In this document: piece by piece, positions 17,548 through 25,556 of the stretch
How positions within the stretch are numbered: position 1 is the stretch's first letter
Layout of the letters: each line of letters opens with the position of its first letter
NCBI GenBank assembly: GCA_017631315.1
Contig: JAGBTN010000017.1
Coordinates: 124,001-188,000, forward strand
DNA from: Bacteroidaceae bacterium
GTDB lineage: Bacteria > Bacteroidota > Bacteroidia > Bacteroidales > Bacteroidaceae
Direction: 5' to 3'
Length of the DNA: 64,000 nt
Notes under the pieces: generated by a model
The model's input: the letters and a program-made list of their open reading frames with translations, nothing else
Told to the model about the DNA's origin: nothing
Databases searched by the model: none
Translations under genes and position numbers: made by a program

Positions 17548-18411
17548 TTATTTAAGAACCTTTACGCGGATGTTGCGATACCATACTTCGTCGCCATGGT
17601 CTTGCATACCGAAATAGCCTGCGTCCTTGCCACAATCCTTCATGATCTCAAATGCAAGAGGCCAGTTCTTTTCGCTGAACTTGGAGGTTTGAAGCAGGTC
17701 TACCCATGAGCTGTCACCCAATGTGTAGCTTAGCACCTTTACTCCATTCTGATAGTGAGTCACCTTGCCGTTTTTGGCAACAATCTTTACTTTGTTCCAT
17801 TGGCCAGCAGGATTTGCATTCTGTGGCTTGGCAATAATCATGTCATAGAGGCTAGTGCTCTGGCGAATGCCGAGTGTTTTGCCCAGTTTCGCATCAGGAT
17901 GACGTTCGTTGTCGAGTACCTGGCATTCGGGGCAACTGATGTAGATAGGCTGATAGTTAAGCTTGCCACGATTGTCAATTGTCTGTGTGATGGTTAAATT
18001 GTCAGCCTTTGTTTCTTTTGTTTTGGGAGCATCATTATTGATTGTGGCTGTTTCCTTGCCAAGATAGAAGATGCCTGAGTTGCCACCTTCGCTAATTTTC
18101 CATTCAATCTCAAAAACGAAATTCTTAAACTTGTGGGCAAAGATAATGTCGCCGCCTTCGCCATTAGAGGTGCGTCCGTCAAAATGCAGGCTGCCATCCT
18201 TGATGTTCCATTTGCTGGGGATGTAGTTTTTGCAATAACCACGCCATCCGTCAAGGCTTGTGCCGTCGAATAGAACATAATAGCCTTCTTTGTCTACTTT
18301 AAGTTTGTTGAGATCAATTTGTGGATTCTCAATGGTAACATACTGAGGCTGTGCATATGCACTGGCTGCAAGTGCCAGTGTTGTGGCAGCAAGAATATTT
18401 TTTAGTTTCAT
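17548..18411 (-). CDS. DUF1080 (3-keto-disaccharide hydrolase/lyase-like) protein
   Basis: 287 residues. Signal peptide 'MKLKNILAATTLALAASAYA', then a concanavalin-like DUF1080 domain ('VLFDGTSLDGWRG', 'FVFEIEWKISEGGNSGIFYL', and at the end 'DHGDEVWYRNIRVK'). DUF1080 proteins act on 3-keto-glycosides in several bacteria; its neighbours, a Gfo/Idh oxidoreductase and a TIM-barrel isomerase, fit that role. It probably acts in the periplasm or at the surface. Confidence 0.88.
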   Translation of the reverse strand: MKLKNILAATTLALAASAYAQPQYVTIENPQIDLNKLKVDKEGYYVLFDGTSLDGWRGYCKNYIPSKWNIKDGSLHFDGRTSNGEGGDIIFAHKFKNFVFEIEWKISEGGNSGIFYLGKETATINNDAPKTKETKADNLTITQTIDNRGKLNYQPIYISCPECQVLDNERHPDAKLGKTLGIRQSTSLYDMIIAKPQNANPAGQWNKVKIVAKNGKVTHYQNGVKVLSYTLGDSSWVDLLQTSKFSEKNWPLAFEIMKDCGKDAGYFGMQDHGDEVWYRNIRVKVLK

Positions 18412-18444
18412 TGTTCTGTGTGTTGATGTTATTAATAAAGAAAA

Positions 18445-18515
18445 TTCATAATTTATAATTCACGGCTCATAAAAGTTGAGTAAATTAATATGAGCTATGA
18501 ATTATAAATTATGAA
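18445..18515. repeat. Imperfect 26-bp AT-rich inverted repeat
   Basis: Bases 18445-18470 and 18490-18515 are reverse complements at 24 of 26 positions, with a 19-base loop. Lies in the 116-base gap between the oxidoreductase and DUF1080 genes. It could shape differential expression within the operon. Confidence 0.65.
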
Positions 18516-18527
18516 TTAATATGTTAA

Positions 18528-20048
18528 TTATGCTGGCATTTCGGGCAGAGCATAGCCGTTGTGATATGTCGGCTTGATGAGTTCTGCTGCAAATTGACGT
18601 GCATTAACAGGTTCTGTCCACTTCTTGTCGAATGTGGGGTGTCCTTCGTGAATAGAGAAGCCGTCCTTGAGCATTGAACGAACAGTTGCTTTTTCTGGGA
18701 TGTTTGTGAAGCGCATGTTTTCGCCATCCCATTCCAAAGTCTGATTCAAGCCTTGCAAACGTGTGGCAACAACGCCCATGGCAACCATTTCGTTGAAGGG
18801 TCCTGCTTCGCTGAAGTCGGAAGCTGTCTTTGTCCAGTTCTCCTTACCCTCGCGAATTTCCTTGATGGCGCGAATCCAGTCGCGTTGGTGATTTTCTGTT
18901 ACTCGACGGCAAACTTTAGGTGCGTTGGGAACACGACCGCTAACCAAATATGGCTTTTCGCCGTAGCAACCTACGATCATGATGTCTTTTGTGCCATAGA
19001 AGATAGCACCACCACCACTAACATTGAGGTCCTTGCCAACTGCTAAACCTTCGGGACGGAATGGGATGATACCACCATCGCTCCATGTTACAACAACTTC
19101 AGGCATTGCAACCTTTGGACGGTTGTTACGTGCGGGATATGTCAACTTTACAACCTGTGCGCTGGGGCAGCAGTCTGACATAAGAGGAGTTGAGCTGCCT
19201 TCTGCCTTAATGGGATAGCCGAGGTCGAGAGCCTTGAAGACTGGGTGCAGGATGTGGCATGCCATATCGCCAAGCGCACCTGTACCGAAGTCCCACCATC
19301 CGCGGAAGTTCCAGGGGTGATAGATAGAGTTGTAGGGACGTTTTGGTGCGGGACCAATGAATGCGTCCCAGTTCAATGTGCTGGGGATTTCGTGTTCTTC
19401 TGTGGGGCGTTCCAAGCCTTGGGGCCAAATTGGACGGTCTGTAAATGCGTCTACGCGAGTTACTTCACCGATTTCGCCATTCCACAACCATTCGCATGCC
19501 AGGTTTACACCTTCGCCACTTGCACCCTGGTTGCCCATCTGTGTGGCTACGCCAGCTTGTGCAGCGAGTTTGGTGAGCAAGCGAGATTCATATACGGTAC
19601 GTGTGAGTGGTTTTTCGCAATAAACATGCTTCTTTGCTGCCAACGCTTCTGCGCTGATAATTGCGTGAGTGTGGTCTGCTGTGCCACATACAACTGCATC
19701 GGCCTGATCCAACAATTCGGCATACATCTTCTTGTAGTCGTTATATACTTTCATGTTGGGGAAGAGCTTCTGGTATTTGTCTATGACGCCTTTTGCATAC
19801 TTCTGGTCGACGTCGCACATGCCGATGAATTCGATATCGTCATATATCTCGTCTTTTCCTTTGAATGTGATGCCGTTGATGACAGCATGACCACGGCCAC
19901 CAATACCTACTGCGAGGATTTTGATTTTGCCAGTTTGTGCTTTTTTCTTTGCCTTGGCTTTGCCAAGCACATCAGCCGGAGCCATTGCCAATGCAGCGGT
20001 TGCTGCTGTTCCTGCTTTGAGGAACGATCTTCTTGACATGTCTTTCAT
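18528..20048 (-). CDS. Gfo/Idh/MocA family oxidoreductase with Tat signal
   Basis: 506 residues from ATG at 20048; the open frame extends upstream without a signal-like sequence, so this start (or ATG 20039) is preferred because it yields a classical twin-arginine signal 'SRRSFLKAGTAATAALAMAP'. The Rossmann domain begins 'KIKILAVGIGGRGHAVING'; 'GTADHTHAIISAEALAAKK' and the hallmark 'YCEKPLTR' follow. Predicted NAD(P)-dependent sugar dehydrogenase exported folded with its cofactor. Directly downstream of tatA (34 bases), making it a likely Tat client of the same operon. Confidence 0.93.
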   Translation of the reverse strand: MKDMSRRSFLKAGTAATAALAMAPADVLGKAKAKKKAQTGKIKILAVGIGGRGHAVINGITFKGKDEIYDDIEFIGMCDVDQKYAKGVIDKYQKLFPNMKVYNDYKKMYAELLDQADAVVCGTADHTHAIISAEALAAKKHVYCEKPLTRTVYESRLLTKLAAQAGVATQMGNQGASGEGVNLACEWLWNGEIGEVTRVDAFTDRPIWPQGLERPTEEHEIPSTLNWDAFIGPAPKRPYNSIYHPWNFRGWWDFGTGALGDMACHILHPVFKALDLGYPIKAEGSSTPLMSDCCPSAQVVKLTYPARNNRPKVAMPEVVVTWSDGGIIPFRPEGLAVGKDLNVSGGGAIFYGTKDIMIVGCYGEKPYLVSGRVPNAPKVCRRVTENHQRDWIRAIKEIREGKENWTKTASDFSEAGPFNEMVAMGVVATRLQGLNQTLEWDGENMRFTNIPEKATVRSMLKDGFSIHEGHPTFDKKWTEPVNARQFAAELIKPTYHNGYALPEMPA

Positions 20049-20082
20049 AAGATTTGTGTTTAGTTGATTGAACTTAAAAAGT

Positions 20083-20295
20083 TTATTTGTTTTGTATTTC
20101 TTCGTTCTTTTTTGGTTCGGCATTGATTTCTTGTTCAATGTCGTTCATGCCTTTCTTGAACTGTGATACGCCTTTGCCGAGGCCGCGCATTAGTTCGGGA
20201 ATTTTCTTGCCTCCGAAGAGGAGAAGAATGATGAGGGCGATGATGAGAATTTCCTGGCCGCCCATATTGCCGAGAAAGAGGAGTTGGTTTGTCAT
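20083..20295 (-). CDS. tatA: Sec-independent protein translocase subunit TatA
   Basis: 70 residues. One membrane helix ('[20 protein letters not shown]') followed by the amphipathic helix '[20 protein letters not shown]' and a polar tail; the FGG-K-K-IPE hinge is diagnostic. No tatB is visible, as expected for a minimal TatAC system. First gene of the minus-strand unit leading through the Tat-dependent oxidoreductase towards tatC. Confidence 0.95.
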   Translation of the reverse strand: MTNQLLFLGNMGGQEILIIALIILLLFGGKKIPELMRGLGKGVSQFKKGMNDIEQEINAEPKKNEEIQNK

Positions 20296-20372
20296 AATAT
20301 AAATATGTCTATTTGTGTATTGTTTTTTCTCTTTGCGTATTGTTTTTGTTGTTGTTTTGTGCTTTCAGCGTG

Positions 20373-20404
20373 TAAAGTTAACAAATTCGTTTGTCCTTTC
20401 AAAC
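20373..20404 (-). promoter_or_regulatory. Promoter of the tatA operon
   Basis: On the minus strand TAACTTTA (20380-20373, one off consensus) with GTTTG ending at 20400, 19 bases apart. Confidence 0.55.
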
Positions 20405-20456
20405 TCTTTACTATTGTTTTAACTTTTTTTCACACAAGGGCGGTTTTATCGTAAAG

Positions 20457-20491
20457 AAAAGCCCGCTGTGCGGATTGCATAGCGGGCTTTT
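20457..20491 (-). terminator. Terminator of the TPR gene
   Basis: AAAAGCCCGCT (20457-20467) and AGCGGGCTTTT (20481-20491) form an 11-bp perfect stem; T-rich on both strands, so it may act bidirectionally. Confidence 0.85.
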
Positions 20492-20509
20492 CTTGTTTGG
20501 CATGTGTGT

Positions 20510-21922
20510 TTATTTTTTGAGGCTGCCACTCCAGAATGCTTCTTCTTCCTTCTGGCGTGCAATGTAATCGTCGTATGCCTTGCGTGCTGCGGCGTTGGCA
20601 GCTTGGTTGGCTTGAACTTTTTTGATGTTTGCTTTGAGGCGGTCGGCAGAGCCGCTGACTGTGATGTCGGCATCGCTGGCTTTGCCGCAGTATGCGATTG
20701 CTTCGTCGTACTGGCCGAGCATGGTGTAGATGTTTGCTTCCTTGAGGTATGCTTTGCCGGTGAGGTCTGCATCGTAGGCGATGGCTTTCTCTGCGTAGGT
20801 CAATGCACCGGTGTATTGCTGGCTTTTGGTCAGGCCGTTGCAGATGTTGAGGCAGATGACGCCGCGTCTTGCGTCGTTTGAAGCGAGCTCAAGTGCCTTC
20901 TCGTAGTATTCGAGCATTTTGTCGAGTTGTCCATCTTTCTGTGACTTTTGTGCCAGGCCGATGGCGCTGGTGAAAGAGGGTTGGAGGGCGTATGCAGCTT
21001 CGGCGTACTGGTAGTAGATGTCTGACTTGTCGCAATCGTTCTGCTGCATGATGGTGAGGCTGGAGTTGAGCTTGTTGATGTCTTGCTTATAGCTTTCGAA
21101 CTTCTTGGTGTAGATGTTGACGAGCTGTGTGCTGTCTGCTGCTCCGCTCTGTGCGAAGGTGTATTCAATTTGTGCGAGGGGTGCGTCGTATGTGGCAAGG
21201 AGTTTTTGTGCTCTTGCTGTGTCGCCTTCGGCTTTTGCGTCTTTGGCTAGCTGGAGCATTTTCTCGCAGGCGTCTTTGCTGTCGAGGTAGTCTTGCAGGT
21301 ATTGTTCGCGTGTGGTGTTGGGCATTGCCTTGTAGATGGCGTCGCTCACGAGGAAGAATGTCTGGAGGAATGAGCCTGTGATTTCGCGTCCGCCGTGTTC
21401 GTTGACCATTTTGATGGCTTCGGAGAAGTTGGCGTATGATTTGCGAAGGTCGAAGGTTTGTCCGAACACGCCGGGTGCTGTCCAGTTGTAGTATTCTGCC
21501 TTAACGCTCAACACGTCGCCCAGTGTGCTCTTTGTCTTTGCGAAGGAGTTGAGGGCATCGAGGTTTTTCTGACGGAGTTCGAAGAGTTCCATCATTTCGT
21601 CGAAGTATTGTTTTTTCTTGGCGGGGTCTTGTTCTGTGTTGATGAGGTTGTAGAACATGAACGGGCCTTGTGTGTAGATGCCGTTTACGGCGAAGGGTGC
21701 GTTTTTCTTCAGCCATTGGTAGTTGACGTACATGTCCTTGTAGTCCTTGTTGCTGTTGGACTGTTGGAACATGGTGATGAAGCCTTTGGCTGTTTTGATG
21801 CTGTCTTCGTTATTGCCCATTGTGTGAGCAATACGTTCTTCCAGGGTGCTTCCTTCGAAGTTCTGTGCTGTTGCGCCTGCTGCGGCCATTGCAAGGCAGA
21901 CGAATAATGTGAGTTTTTTCAT
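20510..21922 (-). CDS. Tetratricopeptide repeat protein, exported
   Basis: 470 residues from ATG 21922, chosen because it gives a good signal peptide 'MKKLTLFVCLAMAAAGATAQ'; an upstream in-frame ATG (21985) precedes the promoter. Alpha-helical throughout, with TPR-like helices, clearest in the second half ('DKMLEYYEKALELASNDARR', 'GALTYAEKAIAYDADLTGKA', 'GQYDEAIAYCGKA'). It probably scaffolds an envelope complex in the periplasm; no specific function is recognised. Single-gene unit with its own promoter and terminator. Confidence 0.85.
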   Translation of the reverse strand: MKKLTLFVCLAMAAAGATAQNFEGSTLEERIAHTMGNNEDSIKTAKGFITMFQQSNSNKDYKDMYVNYQWLKKNAPFAVNGIYTQGPFMFYNLINTEQDPAKKKQYFDEMMELFELRQKNLDALNSFAKTKSTLGDVLSVKAEYYNWTAPGVFGQTFDLRKSYANFSEAIKMVNEHGGREITGSFLQTFFLVSDAIYKAMPNTTREQYLQDYLDSKDACEKMLQLAKDAKAEGDTARAQKLLATYDAPLAQIEYTFAQSGAADSTQLVNIYTKKFESYKQDINKLNSSLTIMQQNDCDKSDIYYQYAEAAYALQPSFTSAIGLAQKSQKDGQLDKMLEYYEKALELASNDARRGVICLNICNGLTKSQQYTGALTYAEKAIAYDADLTGKAYLKEANIYTMLGQYDEAIAYCGKASDADITVSGSADRLKANIKKVQANQAANAAARKAYDDYIARQKEEEAFWSGSLKK

Positions 21923-21955
21923 TGTTTTTATTAAGGTATTTGTTGATTTCTGCTG

Positions 21956-21985
21956 CAAAGGTACGAATAAAATGCGGTTTTGCAA
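21956..21985 (-). promoter_or_regulatory. Promoter of the TPR gene
   Basis: On the minus strand TACCTTTG (21963-21956) and TTG (21985-21983), 19 bases apart; a perfect -7 match. Confidence 0.75.
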
Positions 21986-22212
21986 GCAAAGCTATCTTAA
22001 TGAAACTTAAAACGTGCATAAATGAGCCCTGCGATGCCTGCGGAGTGAATACTTATGCACTACGGGCGGTTTTAGTCGTATGCCATTCTTTCTGGATGTT
22101 CTTTTCTGTTTTGTCGGAAACGGAGGTGCAGGAGGTGGTGTAAAAACATTGACATTTTGGGACAGTTTGCAGTGGGCGGTTTGTGGCATACGACAGGGGT
22201 TTGGATGGAGGA

Positions 22213-22322
22213 GGTCTGCCTTTCTCTGGAAAAAGGTTAACCTAATTGGCCAACAAGGCACGTTAAGTTGCCCGTAATGGTTAACCTAATTGCCCGTAAT
22301 GGTTAACCTTTTTTCCGATGAT
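22213..22322. repeat. 22-bp-period intergenic array, locus D
   Basis: GGTCTGCC (22213), GGTTAACC (22235), GGCACGTT (22257), GGTTAACC (22279) and GGTTAACC (22301), each 22 bases apart with 14-base spacers; TAATTGCCCGTAAT is the clearest. It lies between divergent genes; the rest of 21986-22634 holds nothing I can identify. Confidence 0.85.
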
Positions 22323-22634
22323 GAAACTGTTTGGAATTGAACTTCCTTGTGAATGATTGTAAGGTGTCTGTAATCAGTATGTTGAGTAATTGCTGTAAAG
22401 AAATTCCTTAGGTGGAGTTTTCTTGATGAGTTTGGCATGGTGTGGTGTAGGTTCTGTTTCGGAGATTTGTGCATTGGACCTTTAGGTAGGTTCGTCTTTC
22501 TTGTGAGAAAAATTACGACATGTTAGTTGATATGTGATTTCCTCTCATGGTTCGGAACTGACTCTCTTTAGTTATCTTTTTCGATATAAACGAAAAAAAT
22601 CATTCTTTTGGCTTCTGCTTCGCCGAAAATGTCG

Positions 22635-22642
22635 TATATTTG
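22635..22642 (+). promoter_or_regulatory. -7 element of the CaCA antiporter gene
   Basis: TATATTTG, 17 bases before the ATG, implying a very short leader. A TTTG at 22607-22610 is 24 bases upstream, slightly long. Confidence 0.55.
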
Positions 22643-22659
22643 CACACATTTTTGAAGAT

Positions 22660-23631
22660 ATGGTACTCAATATTCTACTGATTTTACTTGGTTTTATCGT
22701 TGTTTTGTGGGGCGCAGATCGCTTCACGGATGGTGCTTGTGGCTTGGCTCGTAAGTTCCGGGTCAGCGAGTTGGTAATCGGACTGACGGTGGTTGCTTTG
22801 GGAACCAGTCTGCCGGAGTTCATGGTCAGCTTCATGAGTGTCCTGCTCGGCAGCAGCGATATGAGCGTAGGTAACATCATAGGCAGCAATGTCTTCAACA
22901 TCCTTATCATCACAGGCATGTCGGCCGTCCTCACAACATTGGCAGTAGATAAGTACCTCCTTCGTCGCGACATACCGCTTTGCCTTGTGGGTTCGGTGCT
23001 GCTTGTCGTGTTCTCCCTCACAGAAAGCACGATAACCCGCTGGGAAGGCATGTTGCTCGTGGCCTTCTTCCTTTGCTATCTCTACATTGCTTATCGGGTG
23101 GCAATGAAGGACAGGAAGGCATCTGCCCCTTCGGCTCAAGCACAGGAAACAGACGGTACACCATGTTGCAAGAAGAAAAAGGAAGACACCACATGGTATC
23201 TTTTTCTGCTCATCCTGCTCGGCATTGCAGCCCTTGTGATAGGCGCACGCCTTCTCGTCGACAATGCAGCATCGGTTGCCCGTGCATGGGGCATCAGCGA
23301 AAGTGTCATCGGCCTTACCATCCTTGCCGCAGGAACCAGTCTGCCCGAACTGGCAACCAGTCTTGTGGCAGCCCGTAAGGGCAGCAGCGCACTCGCACTC
23401 GGCAATGTCATAGGCAGCAACATCTTCAACATCGCTTTTGTTATCGGCATATGCAGTAGCGTACTTCCCATGAAGGTTTCCGAGATTTCCATCATCGACT
23501 GGACGGCACTCGTGGGTAGCGTCGTGCTGACTTGGCTGACGGCATACACCTGTCGCAAGCTCAGCCGCTGGGAAGGCCTGATACTCGTCTTCTGCTACAT
23601 CGCATTCATCATGCTGCTTCTTTCAAGGTAA
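22660..23631 (+). CDS. Calcium/sodium antiporter (CaCA family, YrbG-like)
   Basis: 323 residues from ATG 22660; the frame is open further upstream but crosses the promoter. About ten membrane helices in two inverted halves joined by a polar loop containing 'CCKKKKEDTTW'. The two alpha repeats are textbook: 'GTSLPEFMVSFMSVLLGSSD' with 'GNIIGSNVFNI', and 'GTSLPELATSLVAARKGSSA' with 'GNVIGSNIFNI'. Exchanges cytoplasmic Ca2+ for Na+ or H+ at the inner membrane. Stand-alone gene. Confidence 0.93.
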   Translation: MVLNILLILLGFIVVLWGADRFTDGACGLARKFRVSELVIGLTVVALGTSLPEFMVSFMSVLLGSSDMSVGNIIGSNVFNILIITGMSAVLTTLAVDKYLLRRDIPLCLVGSVLLVVFSLTESTITRWEGMLLVAFFLCYLYIAYRVAMKDRKASAPSAQAQETDGTPCCKKKKEDTTWYLFLLILLGIAALVIGARLLVDNAASVARAWGISESVIGLTILAAGTSLPELATSLVAARKGSSALALGNVIGSNIFNIAFVIGICSSVLPMKVSEISIIDWTALVGSVVLTWLTAYTCRKLSRWEGLILVFCYIAFIMLLLSR

Positions 23632-23764
23632 ATTCTCTTCATCCCTGTTCGTCCTTCCGGGTATGGGGAGAGGTGTGTCCTTTCGTAACGTAGCATTATT
23701 CTCGAAATTCAAAACCTTACAAGCGAAATAAGAATACTCGTATTTCTTATTTTGAACACGATTG

Positions 23765-23795
23765 TTTGGATTTCGGATTAAACTTCGTATCTTTG
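23765..23795 (+). promoter_or_regulatory. Promoter of the DUF6057-PD40-GH30 operon
   Basis: TTTG (23765-23768) and TATCTTTG (23788-23795), 19 bases apart. The leader to the ATG at 23925 is about 120 bases and contains GTCGAC pairing possibilities, but I match it to no known riboswitch. The 23632-23924 gap otherwise shows nothing. Confidence 0.75.
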
Positions 23796-23924
23796 TCCCC
23801 AGAACATACAACCGGCGAGCCAAAGCTATACACCACCGCAACACATCGGTGCAGTAAGCTCAGGCAAATGCATGTCGACAAATGACCTCTGCATCGTCGT
23901 CGACAAGAAAGTGCTTTTTTACAA

Positions 23925-25526
23925 ATGAAACAAAGAACTTCATCCCCCAAACAGAAGCAGGTCAACATCTCCTCTTCTGCCTCCACCAGAGAATCCTTCC
24001 TCAACCGAAGGATTCCCATTCTGCCCGTCTTCTTTCTGCTAACCTGGCTTTGGGCAGCATGGTACTACGGTACGGTTTTCTACATCAGCCGCGAATACAG
24101 TATATGGGTGGCAGATGTGCGAATCATGGACTTCGTCTTGAATCAGTCCTACGGCATACTCCGCTACATAGGTCGCGCCATGTTGCAACTCTACAAGTAC
24201 CCATGGCTTGGCGGCCTCTTGCTGGCACTGATGCTTACTGCCGGTAGCTGGCTTGCTGGCTACTGCATGAGACTCCGCCCCTCATGGCGAATCCTGCAAT
24301 ATCTGCCAGCCTTGTCCTATATTGCCGTCGTGACTTATCATGGCTTCGACATCTTCTTCGAGGCATGGACCGGCTTGATCTTCGGCATTCCATTCGTCGT
24401 TTTGACAGTACTCTGCATCTGGGCAATCATCATCCGTAGCTTCAGTCGTAAACCTGCGCCAACCTTTGTGGGTATCCCAACAGACGAAACACCCCGACAG
24501 AACCGCCTCCAACTCGCCATTATCGCCGTCTGCCTGATGGCCATCATTGGCTTCGATATGTGGCAACGCCCGTATGTTCGGGTCGTATGCAAGTTGCTCG
24601 ACATGGAATACAAACAGGATTGGTCCGGCATACAAAAACTTGCCCGCTCCAATTCCAAGATGAGTAACCGACCGATGGCTTGCGCCTATGCCATAGCCCT
24701 CGTACAGACAGGACAAATAGCCGAACGGATGTATGATATCCGTCTTGATTACGATTCGCTCCACATACATGGAATGGACTGGACACACAATAATGCAAGC
24801 CCACTTTATCTTCCGGAAGGCAACTATTATGGTGGATTCATCGAATCGTCACTCCGCGCCAGTATGGAACAAATGGTTATGACCGGCCCAACCATCCGCC
24901 TGCTCAAAATCATGATAAAATGTGCCTTGATGCGCGAAGAATGGGAACTGGCAGAGAAGTATCTAAGCATTTTGCGTCGTGTTCCATTCGAAGGAACCTT
25001 CTGTAAGAAATACGGAGCAATGATGCGACGAACAGATCTGGTCAATTCAGATCCGGAGATGGCTATGATAAGACTGACAGAACCCCTCCACGACAGCTTT
25101 GAAAGTCAATATCAACAGCCACTCTTCATGGGATATAACCTCGCACTTGTCGAAGGTCGCAGCCGCAATGCACTCATAAACAGCCTGTGCGTTTGTCTCT
25201 ATACAAAACTCATGCCTCAGTTTCTCGAACGCCTCGAACCGCTCGTCGGCACAACACCTCCCGGCATCATCATGGATGGAATCCTATTGGCAGAAAACAA
25301 AAACCCTGGCATTTCACAACATTTCACAGGAATCAATTTCCGTCAACCACAGTTCCAAAGCTTCTTGCAAAACATACAACCATACATGTCAGACCGCCCG
25401 GGACATGCATATGAACTTTTCCCCAAATACAAAGGTTACTATCCTTACTACTATTTCTTCGGAAATCTTAAAGCAACCAAGAAAGGATATACTGGCATCA
25501 CTACAAGTAACTCGGGAGTAAATTAA
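23925..25526 (+). CDS. Multi-pass membrane protein, DUF6057-like
   Basis: 533 residues. The first about 200 residues carry five or so membrane helices ('FFLLTWLWAAWYYGTVFYIS', 'LGGLLLALMLTAGSWLAGYC'), and another near residue 195 ('LAIIAVCLMAIIGFDMWQ'). The remainder is a soluble helical domain with TPR-like helices, probably periplasmic. It resembles the DUF6057 proteins of Bacteroidales, which I know as partners of the PD40 lipoprotein found next. First gene of a three-gene operon. Function unknown. Confidence 0.7.
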   Translation: MKQRTSSPKQKQVNISSSASTRESFLNRRIPILPVFFLLTWLWAAWYYGTVFYISREYSIWVADVRIMDFVLNQSYGILRYIGRAMLQLYKYPWLGGLLLALMLTAGSWLAGYCMRLRPSWRILQYLPALSYIAVVTYHGFDIFFEAWTGLIFGIPFVVLTVLCIWAIIIRSFSRKPAPTFVGIPTDETPRQNRLQLAIIAVCLMAIIGFDMWQRPYVRVVCKLLDMEYKQDWSGIQKLARSNSKMSNRPMACAYAIALVQTGQIAERMYDIRLDYDSLHIHGMDWTHNNASPLYLPEGNYYGGFIESSLRASMEQMVMTGPTIRLLKIMIKCALMREEWELAEKYLSILRRVPFEGTFCKKYGAMMRRTDLVNSDPEMAMIRLTEPLHDSFESQYQQPLFMGYNLALVEGRSRNALINSLCVCLYTKLMPQFLERLEPLVGTTPPGIIMDGILLAENKNPGISQHFTGINFRQPQFQSFLQNIQPYMSDRPGHAYELFPKYKGYYPYYYFFGNLKATKKGYTGITTSNSGVN

Positions 25527-25556
25527 AATCGTTGCTCACAATATATACTTATTCTT

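Noticed and set aside
19245-20036. Plus-strand open frame of 263 codons opposite the Gfo/Idh gene
   Set aside because: Cys-rich shadow frame; the minus-strand protein has clear EKP and Rossmann motifs.
23796-23924. Leader of the DUF6057-like gene considered as a riboswitch
   Set aside because: About 120 bases with some GTCGAC pairing, but no match to the core of any riboswitch class I know.
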